From Rhodobiaceae bacterium UBA7804 (GTDB lineage: Bacteria > Pseudomonadota > Alphaproteobacteria > Parvibaculales > Parvibaculaceae), in assembly GCA_002480495.1 (NCBI GenBank), contig DLCG01000019.1, positions 1-14,386 on the forward strand: 14,386 nt of DNA, in the 5' to 3' direction. Shown here piece after piece: positions 6,651 through 13,637 of this stretch (position 1 is the stretch's first letter; the number at the start of each line of letters is the position of its first letter). A model generated the notes under the pieces. It was given only the letters and a program-made list of their open reading frames with translations. It was not told where the DNA came from and did not search any database. Position numbers and translations under genes: made by a program.

Positions 6651-7528
6651 TGAACAGGTCCGTCGCAATCGGAGCGGGCGTCGTCGCGGTCATCCTGGCC
6701 ATCGGCGTCTATCTTTCCGCCTTCACCGTCAGCATGACGCAGCAGGCGATCGTGCTGCAGTTCGGCGATCCGCGTGCCGTGGTCACGGAACCGGGGCTGC
6801 ACTGGAAGCTGCCGGTCATCCAGAACGTCATCTATATCGACAAGCGTATCCTCAATCTCGATCATGGCGCGCAGCCCGAGGAAATCATCGCCAAGGACCG
6901 CAAGCGTCTCGTGGTCGATGCCTTTGCGCGCTACAGGATCGTGGATTCTCTGCGTTTCTATCAGGCCGTGGGCGCCCCGCGTAACGCGGATAGCCGTCTT
7001 CGTCCGAACTTCGTGTCCTCGCTTCGTAACGTGCTCGGCGATCACACGCTGGAGGAGGTCGTGCGGGATGACCGCGCCGGCCTGATGAAGAAGATCCAGA
7101 CGGCGTTCAATGCCGCCGCACAGCAGTTCGGCGTGGAGGTTGTCGATGTGCGTATCCGCCGCGCCGACCTTCCGGATCAGAACAGCCAGGCAATCTATCA
7201 GCGCATGCAGACGGAGCGCGAACGCGAGGCCGCCGAAATCCGCGCTCAGGGTAACGAGGAAGCGCAGCGCATCCGCAGCCGGGCCGACCGCGAAGTAACC
7301 GTCATCATCGCCGAAGCCGAACGCGACGCACAGATAGCGCGAGGCGAGGGCGATGCGAAGCGGAACGAAATCTATGCGGGTGCCTATTCCCAGGATCCGG
7401 ATTTCTTCGCCTTCTATCGTTCGATGGAAGCCTACCGGCAAAGCCTGAAGGGCGACAATACGACCATGATCGTTGAGCCGCAGGGCGAATTCTTCCGCTA
7501 TTTCGGCGCCGAGAGCGGCCGCCGCTGA
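6650..7528 (+). CDS. hflC: HflC, partner subunit of HflK
   Basis: This 292-residue SPFH-family protein forms the hetero-oligomeric HflKC complex around FtsH. A single N-terminal membrane helix is at about 5-26. The band-7 domain includes TQQAIVLQFGDPRAVVTEPG (30-49) and KRILNLDHGAQPEE. A charged helical region rich in Glu, Arg and Ala covers 185-245 (RMQTEREREAAEIRAQGNEE). The C-terminus carries the family's YSQDPDFFAFYRSMEAY signature. A strong GGAGG at 6639-6643, inside the hflK end, serves the ATG six bases later. Together with the one-base overlap this indicates translational coupling and equal dosage of the two subunits. Length and motifs match the family with nothing missing. Confidence 0.96.
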   Translation: MNRSVAIGAGVVAVILAIGVYLSAFTVSMTQQAIVLQFGDPRAVVTEPGLHWKLPVIQNVIYIDKRILNLDHGAQPEEIIAKDRKRLVVDAFARYRIVDSLRFYQAVGAPRNADSRLRPNFVSSLRNVLGDHTLEEVVRDDRAGLMKKIQTAFNAAAQQFGVEVVDVRIRRADLPDQNSQAIYQRMQTEREREAAEIRAQGNEEAQRIRSRADREVTVIIAEAERDAQIARGEGDAKRNEIYAGAYSQDPDFFAFYRSMEAYRQSLKGDNTTMIVEPQGEFFRYFGAESGRR

Positions 7529-7533
7529 CGGGC

Positions 7534-7539
7534 GGAGAG
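7534..7539 (+). promoter_or_regulatory. Ribosome binding site supporting a GTG start
   Basis: GGAGAG lies just ahead of the GTG at 7542 (GGAG core with a 4-base spacer), in the 13-base gap after hflC. An ATG further upstream in this frame falls inside hflC and has no such site. Confidence 0.6.
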
Positions 7540-7541
7540 AC

Positions 7542-7727
7542 GTGGGCGATTTTCTCACGGCGATCGGTCTCGCCCTCGTGATCGAGGGCGTGCTCTATGC
7601 CGGCTTTCCCGGGCCGATGCGCCGTGCGCTCATGTCTGTGTCGGGAATGCCCGAACAGTCGATCAGGATGGGCGGGCTCATGGCGCTTGCGATCGGTGTT
7701 TTCGTCGTCTGGCTCGTTCGCGGCTAG
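7542..7727 (+). CDS. DUF2065 (YjeT-like) small inner-membrane protein, GTG start
   Basis: This 61-residue protein consists almost entirely of two hydrophobic helices (about residues 3-20 and 43-60) joined by a loop with the family sequence GFPGPMRRAL. In E. coli the homologous yjeT also follows hflC, so the position strongly supports the call. Its function is not established; a role beside HflKC in FtsH regulation is a guess from context. The GTG at 7542 is preferred because it gives the family's length of about 60 residues and has a ribosome site, whereas the longer frame from 7473 would start inside hflC. It lies 13 bases after hflC and 89 bases before degP. Confidence 0.88.
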   Translation: MGDFLTAIGLALVIEGVLYAGFPGPMRRALMSVSGMPEQSIRMGGLMALAIGVFVVWLVRG

Positions 7728-7730
7728 CTT

Positions 7731-7759
7731 TTGGGGCGGTGCCTCAATTCGTCCATAAT
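7731..7759 (+). promoter_or_regulatory. Candidate internal promoter for degP
   Basis: TTGGGG (7731-7736), a 17-base spacer and CATAAT (7754-7759, 5/6 to consensus) lie in the 89-base gap before degP. The predicted leader of about 50 bases contains a small hairpin (CCCGC at 7780-7784 with GCGGG at 7791-7795). No typical ECF-sigma motif was found by eye. Read-through from hflK is an equally plausible source of transcription. Confidence 0.33.
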
Positions 7760-7816
7760 CCCGCTGAAAATGACACGGACCCGCAGGCTGGCGGGAAGAC
7801 CGGGGAGTATGTGTAG

Positions 7817-9286
7817 ATGGCTTTGACGAGCGGCGAGGCGAAGACGCGGCGGTATTTGCTTCCGGCCCTTGCGGGCGCGCTTCTCTCGGTTCTCTTCCTC
7901 GCCTTCGAGGCCGCGCCAGCCACAGCGCGCGGTGCCCCCGACAGCTTCGCCGATCTCGCGGAGCGGCTATCGCCCGCCGTCGTCAATATCTCGACATCGC
8001 AGGTTCTCGATCCCGGCGACATGGCGATCCCGGGCGTGCCCGAAGACTCGCCATTGAACGATTTCTTCGATGAATTCCTCGAACAGCAAGAGGGCGCGCG
8101 TCCGCAGCGCGTTCAGTCGCTTGGGTCGGGTTTTCTGGTCGACCCCAAGGGCATCGTCATCACCAACAATCATGTCATCGACGGCGCGGACAAGATCGAG
8201 GTCACCTTCATCGACGGAACGACATTGCCGGCAACCGTCAGGGGCACGGACCCGAAGACGGATCTGGCCGTTCTCGAAATAAAGAGCGACAAGGCTCTCC
8301 CCTATGTCGAGCTTGGCGACAGCAACGGGCTGCGCGTCGGCGATTGGGTGCTTGCGATAGGCAATCCGTTCGGTCTCGGCGGCTCGGTAACGGCGGGTAT
8401 CGTCTCCGCGCTCAACCGCGACATTCACGCCGGTAACTACGACGATTTCATCCAGACGGATGCAGCGATCAATCGCGGCAATTCGGGTGGGCCGCTTTTC
8501 GATCTCGACGGCCGCGTCGTCGGCGTGAATTCCGCAATCATTTCGCCTTCCGGCGCTTCCGTGGGTATCGGGTTTGCTGTGCCGACGAGCACGGTGAAGC
8601 CCATCGTCGAGCAGATCCTGAAGTATGGCGAAATGCGGCGTGGCTGGATCGGCGTGCGCATTCAGTCGGTCACGCCGGAAATCGCCGAGAGCCTCGGTCT
8701 CGGTGTTGCGCGGGGCGCGCTCGTTGCGGGCATCAGTCCCGATGGGCCGGCTTCGGCGGCGGGTATCGAAGTCGGTGACATCGTTCTCGCTTTCGACGGG
8801 CGCACCATTTCGGCGATGCGCGATCTGCCCCGCGTCGTCGCGGAGGCGGCCATTGGCTCCACGGTCGATATTCAGCTCTTTCGGGATGGCGAAACGCTGA
8901 CGCGCAAGATCGAGATTGCGCGTCTCGTGGATGAGGAAGAAGAGGTCGCGGTAGCCGCACCGGAGCAATCGCCGGGCGACAAGGCAACGGTCGTGCTCGG
9001 CCTCAGTCTCTCCGCCCTCGATGCGGATCTGCGCCGCCGCTTCGCCGTACAGGAAGGGACGACCGGCGTTCTCGTTACGGATGTCGATCCGCTCAGTGCT
9101 GCCGCGGAAAAGGGTATACGTCCGGGCGATGTCCTCGTCGAGGTCGCGCAGCGCGAGGTAATGACACCGCAGGATGTGGAGCGGATCGTTCTCTCGGAGG
9201 AGAAGAGCGGCCGAAATTCCGTTCTGCTCAGGATTCTGGCGGGTGGCGATACCCGCTTCATCGCGCTCAGGCTGGGCGGCGAGTAG
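7817..9286 (+). CDS. degP: Do-like periplasmic serine protease (DegP/HtrA family)
   Basis: This 489-residue envelope protease/chaperone degrades misfolded periplasmic proteins. An N-terminal signal or anchor covers about residues 11-38 (RR, hydrophobic core, then APATARGAP), with likely cleavage around 37-39. The trypsin-like domain has the triad H119 (ITNNHVI), D149 (KTDLAVLEI) and S223 (NRGNSGGPL). PDZ1 spans about 275-370 (GWIGVRIQSVTPEIAESLGL) and PDZ2 about 390-487, separated by an acidic EEEE linker (373-376). This is the full-length two-PDZ layout. GGGGAG at 7802-7807 lies nine bases before the ATG. The place after hflKC links inner-membrane FtsH control with periplasmic proteolysis. 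Whether it is DegP- or DegQ-like in regulation cannot be told by eye. Confidence 0.95.
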   Translation: MALTSGEAKTRRYLLPALAGALLSVLFLAFEAAPATARGAPDSFADLAERLSPAVVNISTSQVLDPGDMAIPGVPEDSPLNDFFDEFLEQQEGARPQRVQSLGSGFLVDPKGIVITNNHVIDGADKIEVTFIDGTTLPATVRGTDPKTDLAVLEIKSDKALPYVELGDSNGLRVGDWVLAIGNPFGLGGSVTAGIVSALNRDIHAGNYDDFIQTDAAINRGNSGGPLFDLDGRVVGVNSAIISPSGASVGIGFAVPTSTVKPIVEQILKYGEMRRGWIGVRIQSVTPEIAESLGLGVARGALVAGISPDGPASAAGIEVGDIVLAFDGRTISAMRDLPRVVAEAAIGSTVDIQLFRDGETLTRKIEIARLVDEEEEVAVAAPEQSPGDKATVVLGLSLSALDADLRRRFAVQEGTTGVLVTDVDPLSAAAEKGIRPGDVLVEVAQREVMTPQDVERIVLSEEKSGRNSVLLRILAGGDTRFIALRLGGE

Positions 9287-9292
9287 CGCGCC

Positions 9293-10177
9293 TTACCCGA
9301 TCCGGATCTCTTCCTGCCGGTATCCCTGCAGATAGAGCAGCGCCGTCAGGTCGCCATGGTCGATCCGGGCGGACGCGGCTTCCGCCACCACGGGCTTTGC
9401 ATGATAGGCGACGCCCAATCCCGCTTCCTCGATCATCGCAAGGTCGTTAGCGCCGTCGCCCACGGCGAGCGTTTCCTGCGGCTTCAGCGCCAGTTCGTCG
9501 CGCAGGCGCCGCAGAGCCTCGAGCTTCGCTTCCCGCCCGAGGATCGGTTCGGCGACGCCGCCCGTCAGCTTGTTGTCGACGAAGATCAGGCGGTTCGCCT
9601 GGTTCGTGTTGAAGCCGATCGCATGCGCCACGCGCTCTGTGAAGAAGGTGAAGCCGCCCGAGACGAGCGCGCAGGCATGGCCGTCGCCCCGCATCGTCGC
9701 GACCAGTTCGCGCGCGCCGGGCATGAAGGTGATGCGTTCGCGATAGACTTTTTCGAGCGCTTCGAGCGGAAGCCCTTTCAGAAGGCCCACCCGCTCGCGC
9801 AGCGCCGGCTCGAAGCCGATTTCGCCGTTCATCGCGCGCTCCGTGATTTCGGCGATCTGCGGCTTGATGCCCAGTTCGGCGGCCAGCTCGTCGATGCATT
9901 CCTGTTCGATGATGGTCGAATCCATGTCGGCGACGAGAAGCCGCTTGCGCCGGTGTTCCACTGGCTGTGCGGAAAGGTCGATCTTCGCGCCCTTCAGCGC
10001 TTCGCGCGCCGCCGCTTCCGCCGCGGCCGGGTCGCCGTCGAAAGGAATGTCGCAGGCCATATCGGCGGCGAGCCAGTTGGCCGCGCCGGGCGCGGGCAGG
10101 GCGGATCGCGCCGCGTCCACATGCGTGCTTGAAAGCGGCGTTGCTTTGTTGCCTATCAGGGTCAGGACGTATTTCAT
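9293..10177 (-). CDS. serB: Phosphoserine phosphatase (HAD superfamily)
   Basis: This cytoplasmic enzyme hydrolyses O-phosphoserine to serine, the last step of the phosphorylated serine pathway. It has 294 residues. The N-terminal part, about 1-75, resembles the variable regulatory region of long SerB proteins. The HAD core follows: motif I DMDST with nucleophile D84 and acid/base D86, E93 in the adjoining EQECIDE, motif II S173 in LVSGGF, K218 in GREAKLEAL, and motif III GDGANDLAM with metal ligand D241. The cap contains the characteristic RVGLLKGLP. The gene converges on degP, the stops being separated by 6 bases with no hairpin. It diverges from miaA with 26 bases between start codons. Its upstream bases hold no clear ribosome site. 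Confidence 0.95.
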   Translation of the reverse strand: MKYVLTLIGNKATPLSSTHVDAARSALPAPGAANWLAADMACDIPFDGDPAAAEAAAREALKGAKIDLSAQPVEHRRKRLLVADMDSTIIEQECIDELAAELGIKPQIAEITERAMNGEIGFEPALRERVGLLKGLPLEALEKVYRERITFMPGARELVATMRGDGHACALVSGGFTFFTERVAHAIGFNTNQANRLIFVDNKLTGGVAEPILGREAKLEALRRLRDELALKPQETLAVGDGANDLAMIEEAGLGVAYHAKPVVAEAASARIDHGDLTALLYLQGYRQEEIRIG

Positions 10178-10192
10178 CGCGAAAACCGGATC

Positions 10193-10196
10193 GGAG
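10193..10196 (+). promoter_or_regulatory. Ribosome binding site that decides the TTG start of miaA
   Basis: GGAG lies 7 bases before the TTG at 10204. The in-frame ATG at 9967 would overlap most of serB's first third, and a GTG at 10216 is too far from the site and too near the P-loop. Confidence 0.7.
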
Positions 10197-10203
10197 CCTT
10201 TTC

Positions 10204-11148
10204 TTGAGTGAGCCTGTGGGCAGAGCCGTCCTTATTGCAGGGCCAACCGCCAGCGGCAAGTCGGCGCTGGCGCTTTCGCTGGCCGAAAAGCTCGGCGGCG
10301 AAGTCGTGAATGCCGATTCCATGCAGCTCTATCGCGAGATGCGGGTGCTCACCGCGCGTCCCTCCGAGGCGGAGGAGGCGCGTGTGCCCCATCATCTTTA
10401 TGGCGTGATCCCGGCCAGCGCGCCGCTCTCAGCCGGGCTCTGGGCGGTTCGCGCCGCCGAGGTGATGCGTGAGATCGCCGAGCGCGGGCGTCTCCCTATC
10501 GTTGTCGGCGGCACGGGGCTTTATTTCCGCGCTCTCACCGAGGGGCTTTCGCCCATCCCGCAAATTCCGGCCGCTATCCGGGAGGCCGTGCGCAGCGAAG
10601 TCGCGGAGGCAGGCCCCCACGCCCATGCGCTGCTTGCCGAGGTCGATGCCGTCCTTGCCGAGTCGATCCGGCCCTCCGACAAGCAGCGGATCGCCCGGGG
10701 GATCGAGGTTTTCCGCGCCACGGGCCGGACGCTTTCCGCCTGGCAGAAGGAGCCGCCGGAGCCTCTCGTCATCGGCAATTTCGCGAAAATCGTCCTCGTG
10801 CCGGAGCGGGGCTGGTTGCGTGAGCGGATCGACCGCCGCTTCGACCTCATGCTTGAGGAAGGGGCGCTCGAAGAGGCGAGGGCCATGGCCGCTCTCGATC
10901 TGGACCCGGCGCTTCCCGCGATGAAAGCGCTTGGCCTCCGCCCGCTCATTCGCCATCTCGCGGGTGAAACCTCGCTGGAAGAGGCCGCAGAGGCTGGAAA
11001 AAGGGAGAGCAGGGCCTATGCGAAGCGGCAGGAGACCTGGTTCCGCACGCAAATGATTTCGTGGAAGGCCTTCTCCACGCAACTTTCGGAAAGCCTTAAT
11101 GCGGAAATCTTGTCATTTATTGACGATTTGGGGTTGACCCGGTCCTGA
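10204..11148 (+). CDS. miaA: tRNA dimethylallyltransferase, TTG start
   Basis: MiaA transfers the dimethylallyl group to A37 of tRNAs that read codons starting with U, the first step toward ms2i6A. From the TTG the protein has 314 residues, close to the 316 of E. coli MiaA. The P-loop GPTASGKS is at residues 13-20. The substrate motif DSMQLYREM begins at D38. VPHHLYG, VVGGTGLYFRAL and the IARGIEVFRATGR segment follow, all family hallmarks. A C-terminal KRQETWFR motif completes the fold. I chose TTG because a GGAG site lies seven bases upstream and the product then starts just before the first beta-strand. The divergent serB start is only 26 bases away, so each gene's promoter must extend into the other's coding sequence. 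Confidence 0.93.
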   Translation: MSEPVGRAVLIAGPTASGKSALALSLAEKLGGEVVNADSMQLYREMRVLTARPSEAEEARVPHHLYGVIPASAPLSAGLWAVRAAEVMREIAERGRLPIVVGGTGLYFRALTEGLSPIPQIPAAIREAVRSEVAEAGPHAHALLAEVDAVLAESIRPSDKQRIARGIEVFRATGRTLSAWQKEPPEPLVIGNFAKIVLVPERGWLRERIDRRFDLMLEEGALEEARAMAALDLDPALPAMKALGLRPLIRHLAGETSLEEAAEAGKRESRAYAKRQETWFRTQMISWKAFSTQLSESLNAEILSFIDDLGLTRS

Positions 11149-11162
11149 AGCGCGGCTAGGTT
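11134..11162 (+). promoter_or_regulatory. Candidate ilvI operon promoter
   Basis: TTGACC (11134-11139, 5/6) overlaps the end of miaA. After 17 bases comes TAGGTT (11157-11162, 3/6). Transcription would begin near 11169, just ahead of the hairpin at 11176, leaving a leader of about 108 bases. The -10 box is poor, so this is tentative. Confidence 0.35.
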
Positions 11163-11175
11163 GCGCGCGCTTTCG

Positions 11176-11237
11176 GCGGCAATGCGCGGAAAAGGCTCGG
11201 GAATCCGGGGCTTCGCGCGGGCCGCTTTGTTGTTTTT
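11176..11237 (+). terminator. Hairpin plus U-rich tract between miaA and ilvI (terminator or attenuator)
   Basis: An outer stem GCGGC (11176-11180) / GCCGC (11221-11225) encloses an inner stem GCGCG (11184-11188) / CGCGC (11214-11218), with further pairing up to a small CGG-GAAT-CCG tip. The outer stem runs directly into TTTGTTGTTTTT (11226-11237). It may end miaA transcripts. If the promoter at 11134 is real, it would lie inside the ilvI leader and act as an attenuator. The internal loops and bulges lower confidence. Confidence 0.45.
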
Positions 11238-11295
11238 GCTATCCGGCCGAGGCCGGGGCACACAAGGACCGGAACAATGGCGGCTCAGGAACTGA
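11182..11295 (+). other. Possible leader peptide frame (37 codons) upstream of ilvI
   Basis: An ATG frame of 37 codons overlaps the ilvI start by 19 bases. It encodes ALLFLLSG in the middle, with four Leu codons in five positions (TTG, TTG, then TTG and CTA after Phe). TTG and CTA are uncommon here, where CTC, CTG and CTT dominate. No good ribosome site precedes it, and the Leu codons lie in the U-rich tract rather than before the hairpin, unlike classic attenuators. It may be chance. Confidence 0.2.
11243..11256. other. GC-rich inverted repeat in the ilvI leader
   Basis: CCGGCC and GGCCGG are separated by GA, a perfect 6-base inverted repeat 20 bases before the ilvI ATG. It ends 7 bases before the AAGGA ribosome site (11264-11268). 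As RNA it could fold beside, but not over, that site. Confidence 0.4.
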
Positions 11296-13034
11296 CAGGC
11301 GCGGAAATCGTCATCAAGGCGCTGGTCGATCAGGGCGTGGATACGATCTTCGGCTATCCGGGCGGCGCCGTTCTCCCGATCTATGACGCGCTTTTCCAGC
11401 AGAACAAGATCCGCCATATCCTTGTCCGTCACGAGCAGGGCGCCGTCCATGCCGCGGAAGGCTATGCGCGCTCGACGGGCAAGCCCGGCGTCGTTCTCGT
11501 GACCTCCGGCCCCGGCGCGACCAATGCGATCACCGGCCTCACCGACGCGCTGATGGATTCGATCCCGATCGTCTGCCTCACGGGGCAGGTCGCGACGCAT
11601 CTCATCGGTTCGGATGCCTTCCAGGAAGCCGACACGGTCGGCATCACGCGCCATTGCACCAAGCATAACTGGCTCGTCAAATCCGCGCCGGAGCTCGCGC
11701 GCGTCATGCACGAGGCCTTCTATGTCGCGACGCATGGCCGTCCGGGCCCCGTCGTCATCGACATTCCGAAGGATGTTCAGTTCCAGAAGGCCGAATATGC
11801 CGTCTCGCCGCACATCACGCACCGCACCTACCGTCCGGTCGTGAAGGGCGACATCGACAAGATCAAGCAGGCGATCGAGATCATCGCCAATGCGAAGAAG
11901 CCCATGTTCTACACGGGCGGCGGCGTCATCAATTCGGGCCCCGTCGCGAGCCAGCTGCTGCGCGAGTTCGTTCGCCTCACCGGCTATCCGATCACGTCCA
12001 CGCTGATGGGCCTCGGCGCCTATCCGGCCTCCGACAAGCAGTGGCTCGGTATGCTCGGCATGCATGGCACTTACGAAGCCAACAACGCCATGCATGATTG
12101 CGACGTCCTCATCAATATCGGCGCGCGTTTCGACGACCGCGTGACGGGCCGTCTCGACGCCTTCTCGCCGAACTCGAAGAAGATCCATGTCGATATCGAC
12201 GCTTCCTCGATCAACAAGAACGTCCATGTCGATGTCGGCATCATCGGCGATTGCGCGCATGTCCTCGAAGACATGCTGCGCATCTGGAAGTCGAAGGCGC
12301 GCCGGCCCGACAAGGCGGCGCTCGCCGACTGGTGGAAGCAGATCGACACATGGCGCGACCGCAAGTCGCTCGCCTACAAGACGAATGATGAGGTCATCAA
12401 GCCGCAGCAGGCGATCCAGCGTCTCTACGAGATGACGAAGGGCCGCGAGGTCTATGTCACGACGGAAGTCGGCCAGCACCAGATGTGGGCGGCGCAGCAC
12501 TTCCATTTCGACGATCCGAACCGCTGGATGACGTCTGGCGGCCTCGGCACGATGGGCTATGGCCTTCCCGCCGCCATCGGCGCGCAGATCGCGCACCCGG
12601 ACGCTCTCGTCGTCGATATCGCGGGCGAGGCCTCGATCCTGATGAACATTCAGGAGATGTCGACCGCCGTCCAGTTCATGCTGCCGGTCAAGATCTTCAT
12701 CCTGAACAACGAATATATGGGCATGGTCCGCCAGTGGCAGCAGCTCCTCCATGAGGGCCGCTATTCCCACTCCTATTCGGACTCGCTGCCCGATTTCGTG
12801 AAGCTGGCGGAAGCCTATGGCGCCACGGGCATCCGGGCCGAAAAGCCCTCCGAGCTCGACGCCGCCCTCAAGAAGATGATCGAGACCCCCGGTCCCGTCA
12901 TTTTCGACTGCCGGGTCGACCAGTTCGAGAATTGCTACCCGATGATCCCCTCGGGGGCGGCCCATAACGAGATGATCCTGGGTGACGATCCGGAAGGCGC
13001 GAGCGTCTCCGAAGAAGGAAAGATGCTGGTCTGA
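11277..13034 (+). CDS. ilvI: Acetolactate synthase, large (catalytic) subunit
   Basis: This thiamine-diphosphate enzyme condenses two pyruvates to acetolactate, or pyruvate with 2-oxobutyrate, the first common step of valine, leucine and isoleucine synthesis. It has 585 residues with the three usual domains: a PYR domain (about 5-170, catalytic E53 in RHEQGAVHAAEGYAR), a central FAD-binding domain (about 190-345, GARFDDRVTGRL) and a ThDP-binding PP domain (about 375-560, GGLGTMGYGLPAAIGA). The ThDP/Mg motif reads GEASILMN...ILNN (450-478), with Glu451 at the usual Asp position. GMVRQWQQLL follows. AAGGA lies eight bases before the ATG. It heads the ilvI-ilvH-ilvC cluster. It could equally be named ilvB; the adjacent ilvH favours ilvI. 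Confidence 0.97.
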   Translation: MAAQELTGAEIVIKALVDQGVDTIFGYPGGAVLPIYDALFQQNKIRHILVRHEQGAVHAAEGYARSTGKPGVVLVTSGPGATNAITGLTDALMDSIPIVCLTGQVATHLIGSDAFQEADTVGITRHCTKHNWLVKSAPELARVMHEAFYVATHGRPGPVVIDIPKDVQFQKAEYAVSPHITHRTYRPVVKGDIDKIKQAIEIIANAKKPMFYTGGGVINSGPVASQLLREFVRLTGYPITSTLMGLGAYPASDKQWLGMLGMHGTYEANNAMHDCDVLINIGARFDDRVTGRLDAFSPNSKKIHVDIDASSINKNVHVDVGIIGDCAHVLEDMLRIWKSKARRPDKAALADWWKQIDTWRDRKSLAYKTNDEVIKPQQAIQRLYEMTKGREVYVTTEVGQHQMWAAQHFHFDDPNRWMTSGGLGTMGYGLPAAIGAQIAHPDALVVDIAGEASILMNIQEMSTAVQFMLPVKIFILNNEYMGMVRQWQQLLHEGRYSHSYSDSLPDFVKLAEAYGATGIRAEKPSELDAALKKMIETPGPVIFDCRVDQFENCYPMIPSGAAHNEMILGDDPEGASVSEEGKMLV

Positions 13035-13039
13035 GGGCA

Positions 13040-13066
13040 GGGGGAGCTTGAAAAATCGCTTCCCCC
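13040..13066 (+). other. Stem-loop between ilvI and ilvH
   Basis: GGGGGAGC (13040-13047) pairs with GCT-T-CCCCC (13058-13066), with one bulged T and a 10-base A-rich loop, inside the 61-base ilvI-ilvH gap. No T tract follows, so it is unlikely to be a terminator. It may affect mRNA processing or stability. Confidence 0.4.
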
Positions 13067-13095
13067 CGGACCCCATACCCACTACAGAGACGCGC

Positions 13096-13608
13096 ATGAA
13101 AAAGGACGAGACAATCGAGCGGCACACGATCTCCGTGCTCGTTGACAACGAGGCGGGCGTGCTTGCGCGCGTGATCGGGCTCTTCTCGGGCCGGGGCTAC
13201 AATATCGAGAGCCTCACGGTTGCCGAGGTGGACCAGGCCGAACACACCTCGCGCATCACGGTCGTCACCTCCGGCACGCCCATGGTGATCGAGCAGATCA
13301 AGGCGCAGCTCGACAGGCTGGTGCCGGTCCATCGGGTGATCGACCTCACCGTCGAGGCCAAGGCGGTCGAGCGCGAAATGGCCCTCGTCAAGGTCGCGGG
13401 TACGGGCGACAAGCGTGTCGAGGCGCTGCGCCTTTCGGATGCCTTCCGCGCCCGCGTGATCGATACGACGCATTCCTCCTTCGTCTTCGAGGTGACGGGT
13501 GCGCCGGACAAGATAGACGCCTTTATCGGGCTGATGCGCCCGCTCGGGCTGGTTGATGTGTCGCGGACAGGCGTGGTGGCGATCGCCCGCGGTCCAGAAG
13601 CGATGTGA
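13096..13608 (+). CDS. ilvH: Acetolactate synthase, small (regulatory) subunit
   Basis: This 170-residue subunit activates IlvI and confers feedback inhibition by valine. An N-terminal ACT domain (about 9-82) starts with HTISVLVDNEAGVLARVIGLFSGR and continues NIESLTV, the classic effector-binding region. The C-terminal domain (about 95-165) contains DTTHSSFVFEVTGAPDKIDAF and GVVAIARG. The ATG at 13096 is chosen because the ACT domain begins right after it and the resulting length is typical. The frame is open from 12982, but that stretch overlaps ilvI and is not conserved. The ribosome site is weak (AGAGA, five bases before ATG), so translation may depend partly on ribosomes arriving from ilvI 61 bases upstream. 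Confidence 0.95.
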   Translation: MKKDETIERHTISVLVDNEAGVLARVIGLFSGRGYNIESLTVAEVDQAEHTSRITVVTSGTPMVIEQIKAQLDRLVPVHRVIDLTVEAKAVEREMALVKVAGTGDKRVEALRLSDAFRARVIDTTHSSFVFEVTGAPDKIDAFIGLMRPLGLVDVSRTGVVAIARGPEAM

Positions 13609-13637
13609 TTTAAAGACGAACCGAAGGAATAGAAGCC

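Noticed and set aside
7967..8968. A 333-codon minus-strand frame opposite degP
   Set aside because: It is an antisense shadow of a gene with an intact catalytic triad and PDZ domains, and it has no motif of its own.
11016..13148. A 710-codon open frame on the minus strand
   Set aside because: It is the antisense shadow of ilvI. Its composition (Arg/Asp/His-rich, no domain) is typical of reverse frames in GC-rich genes.
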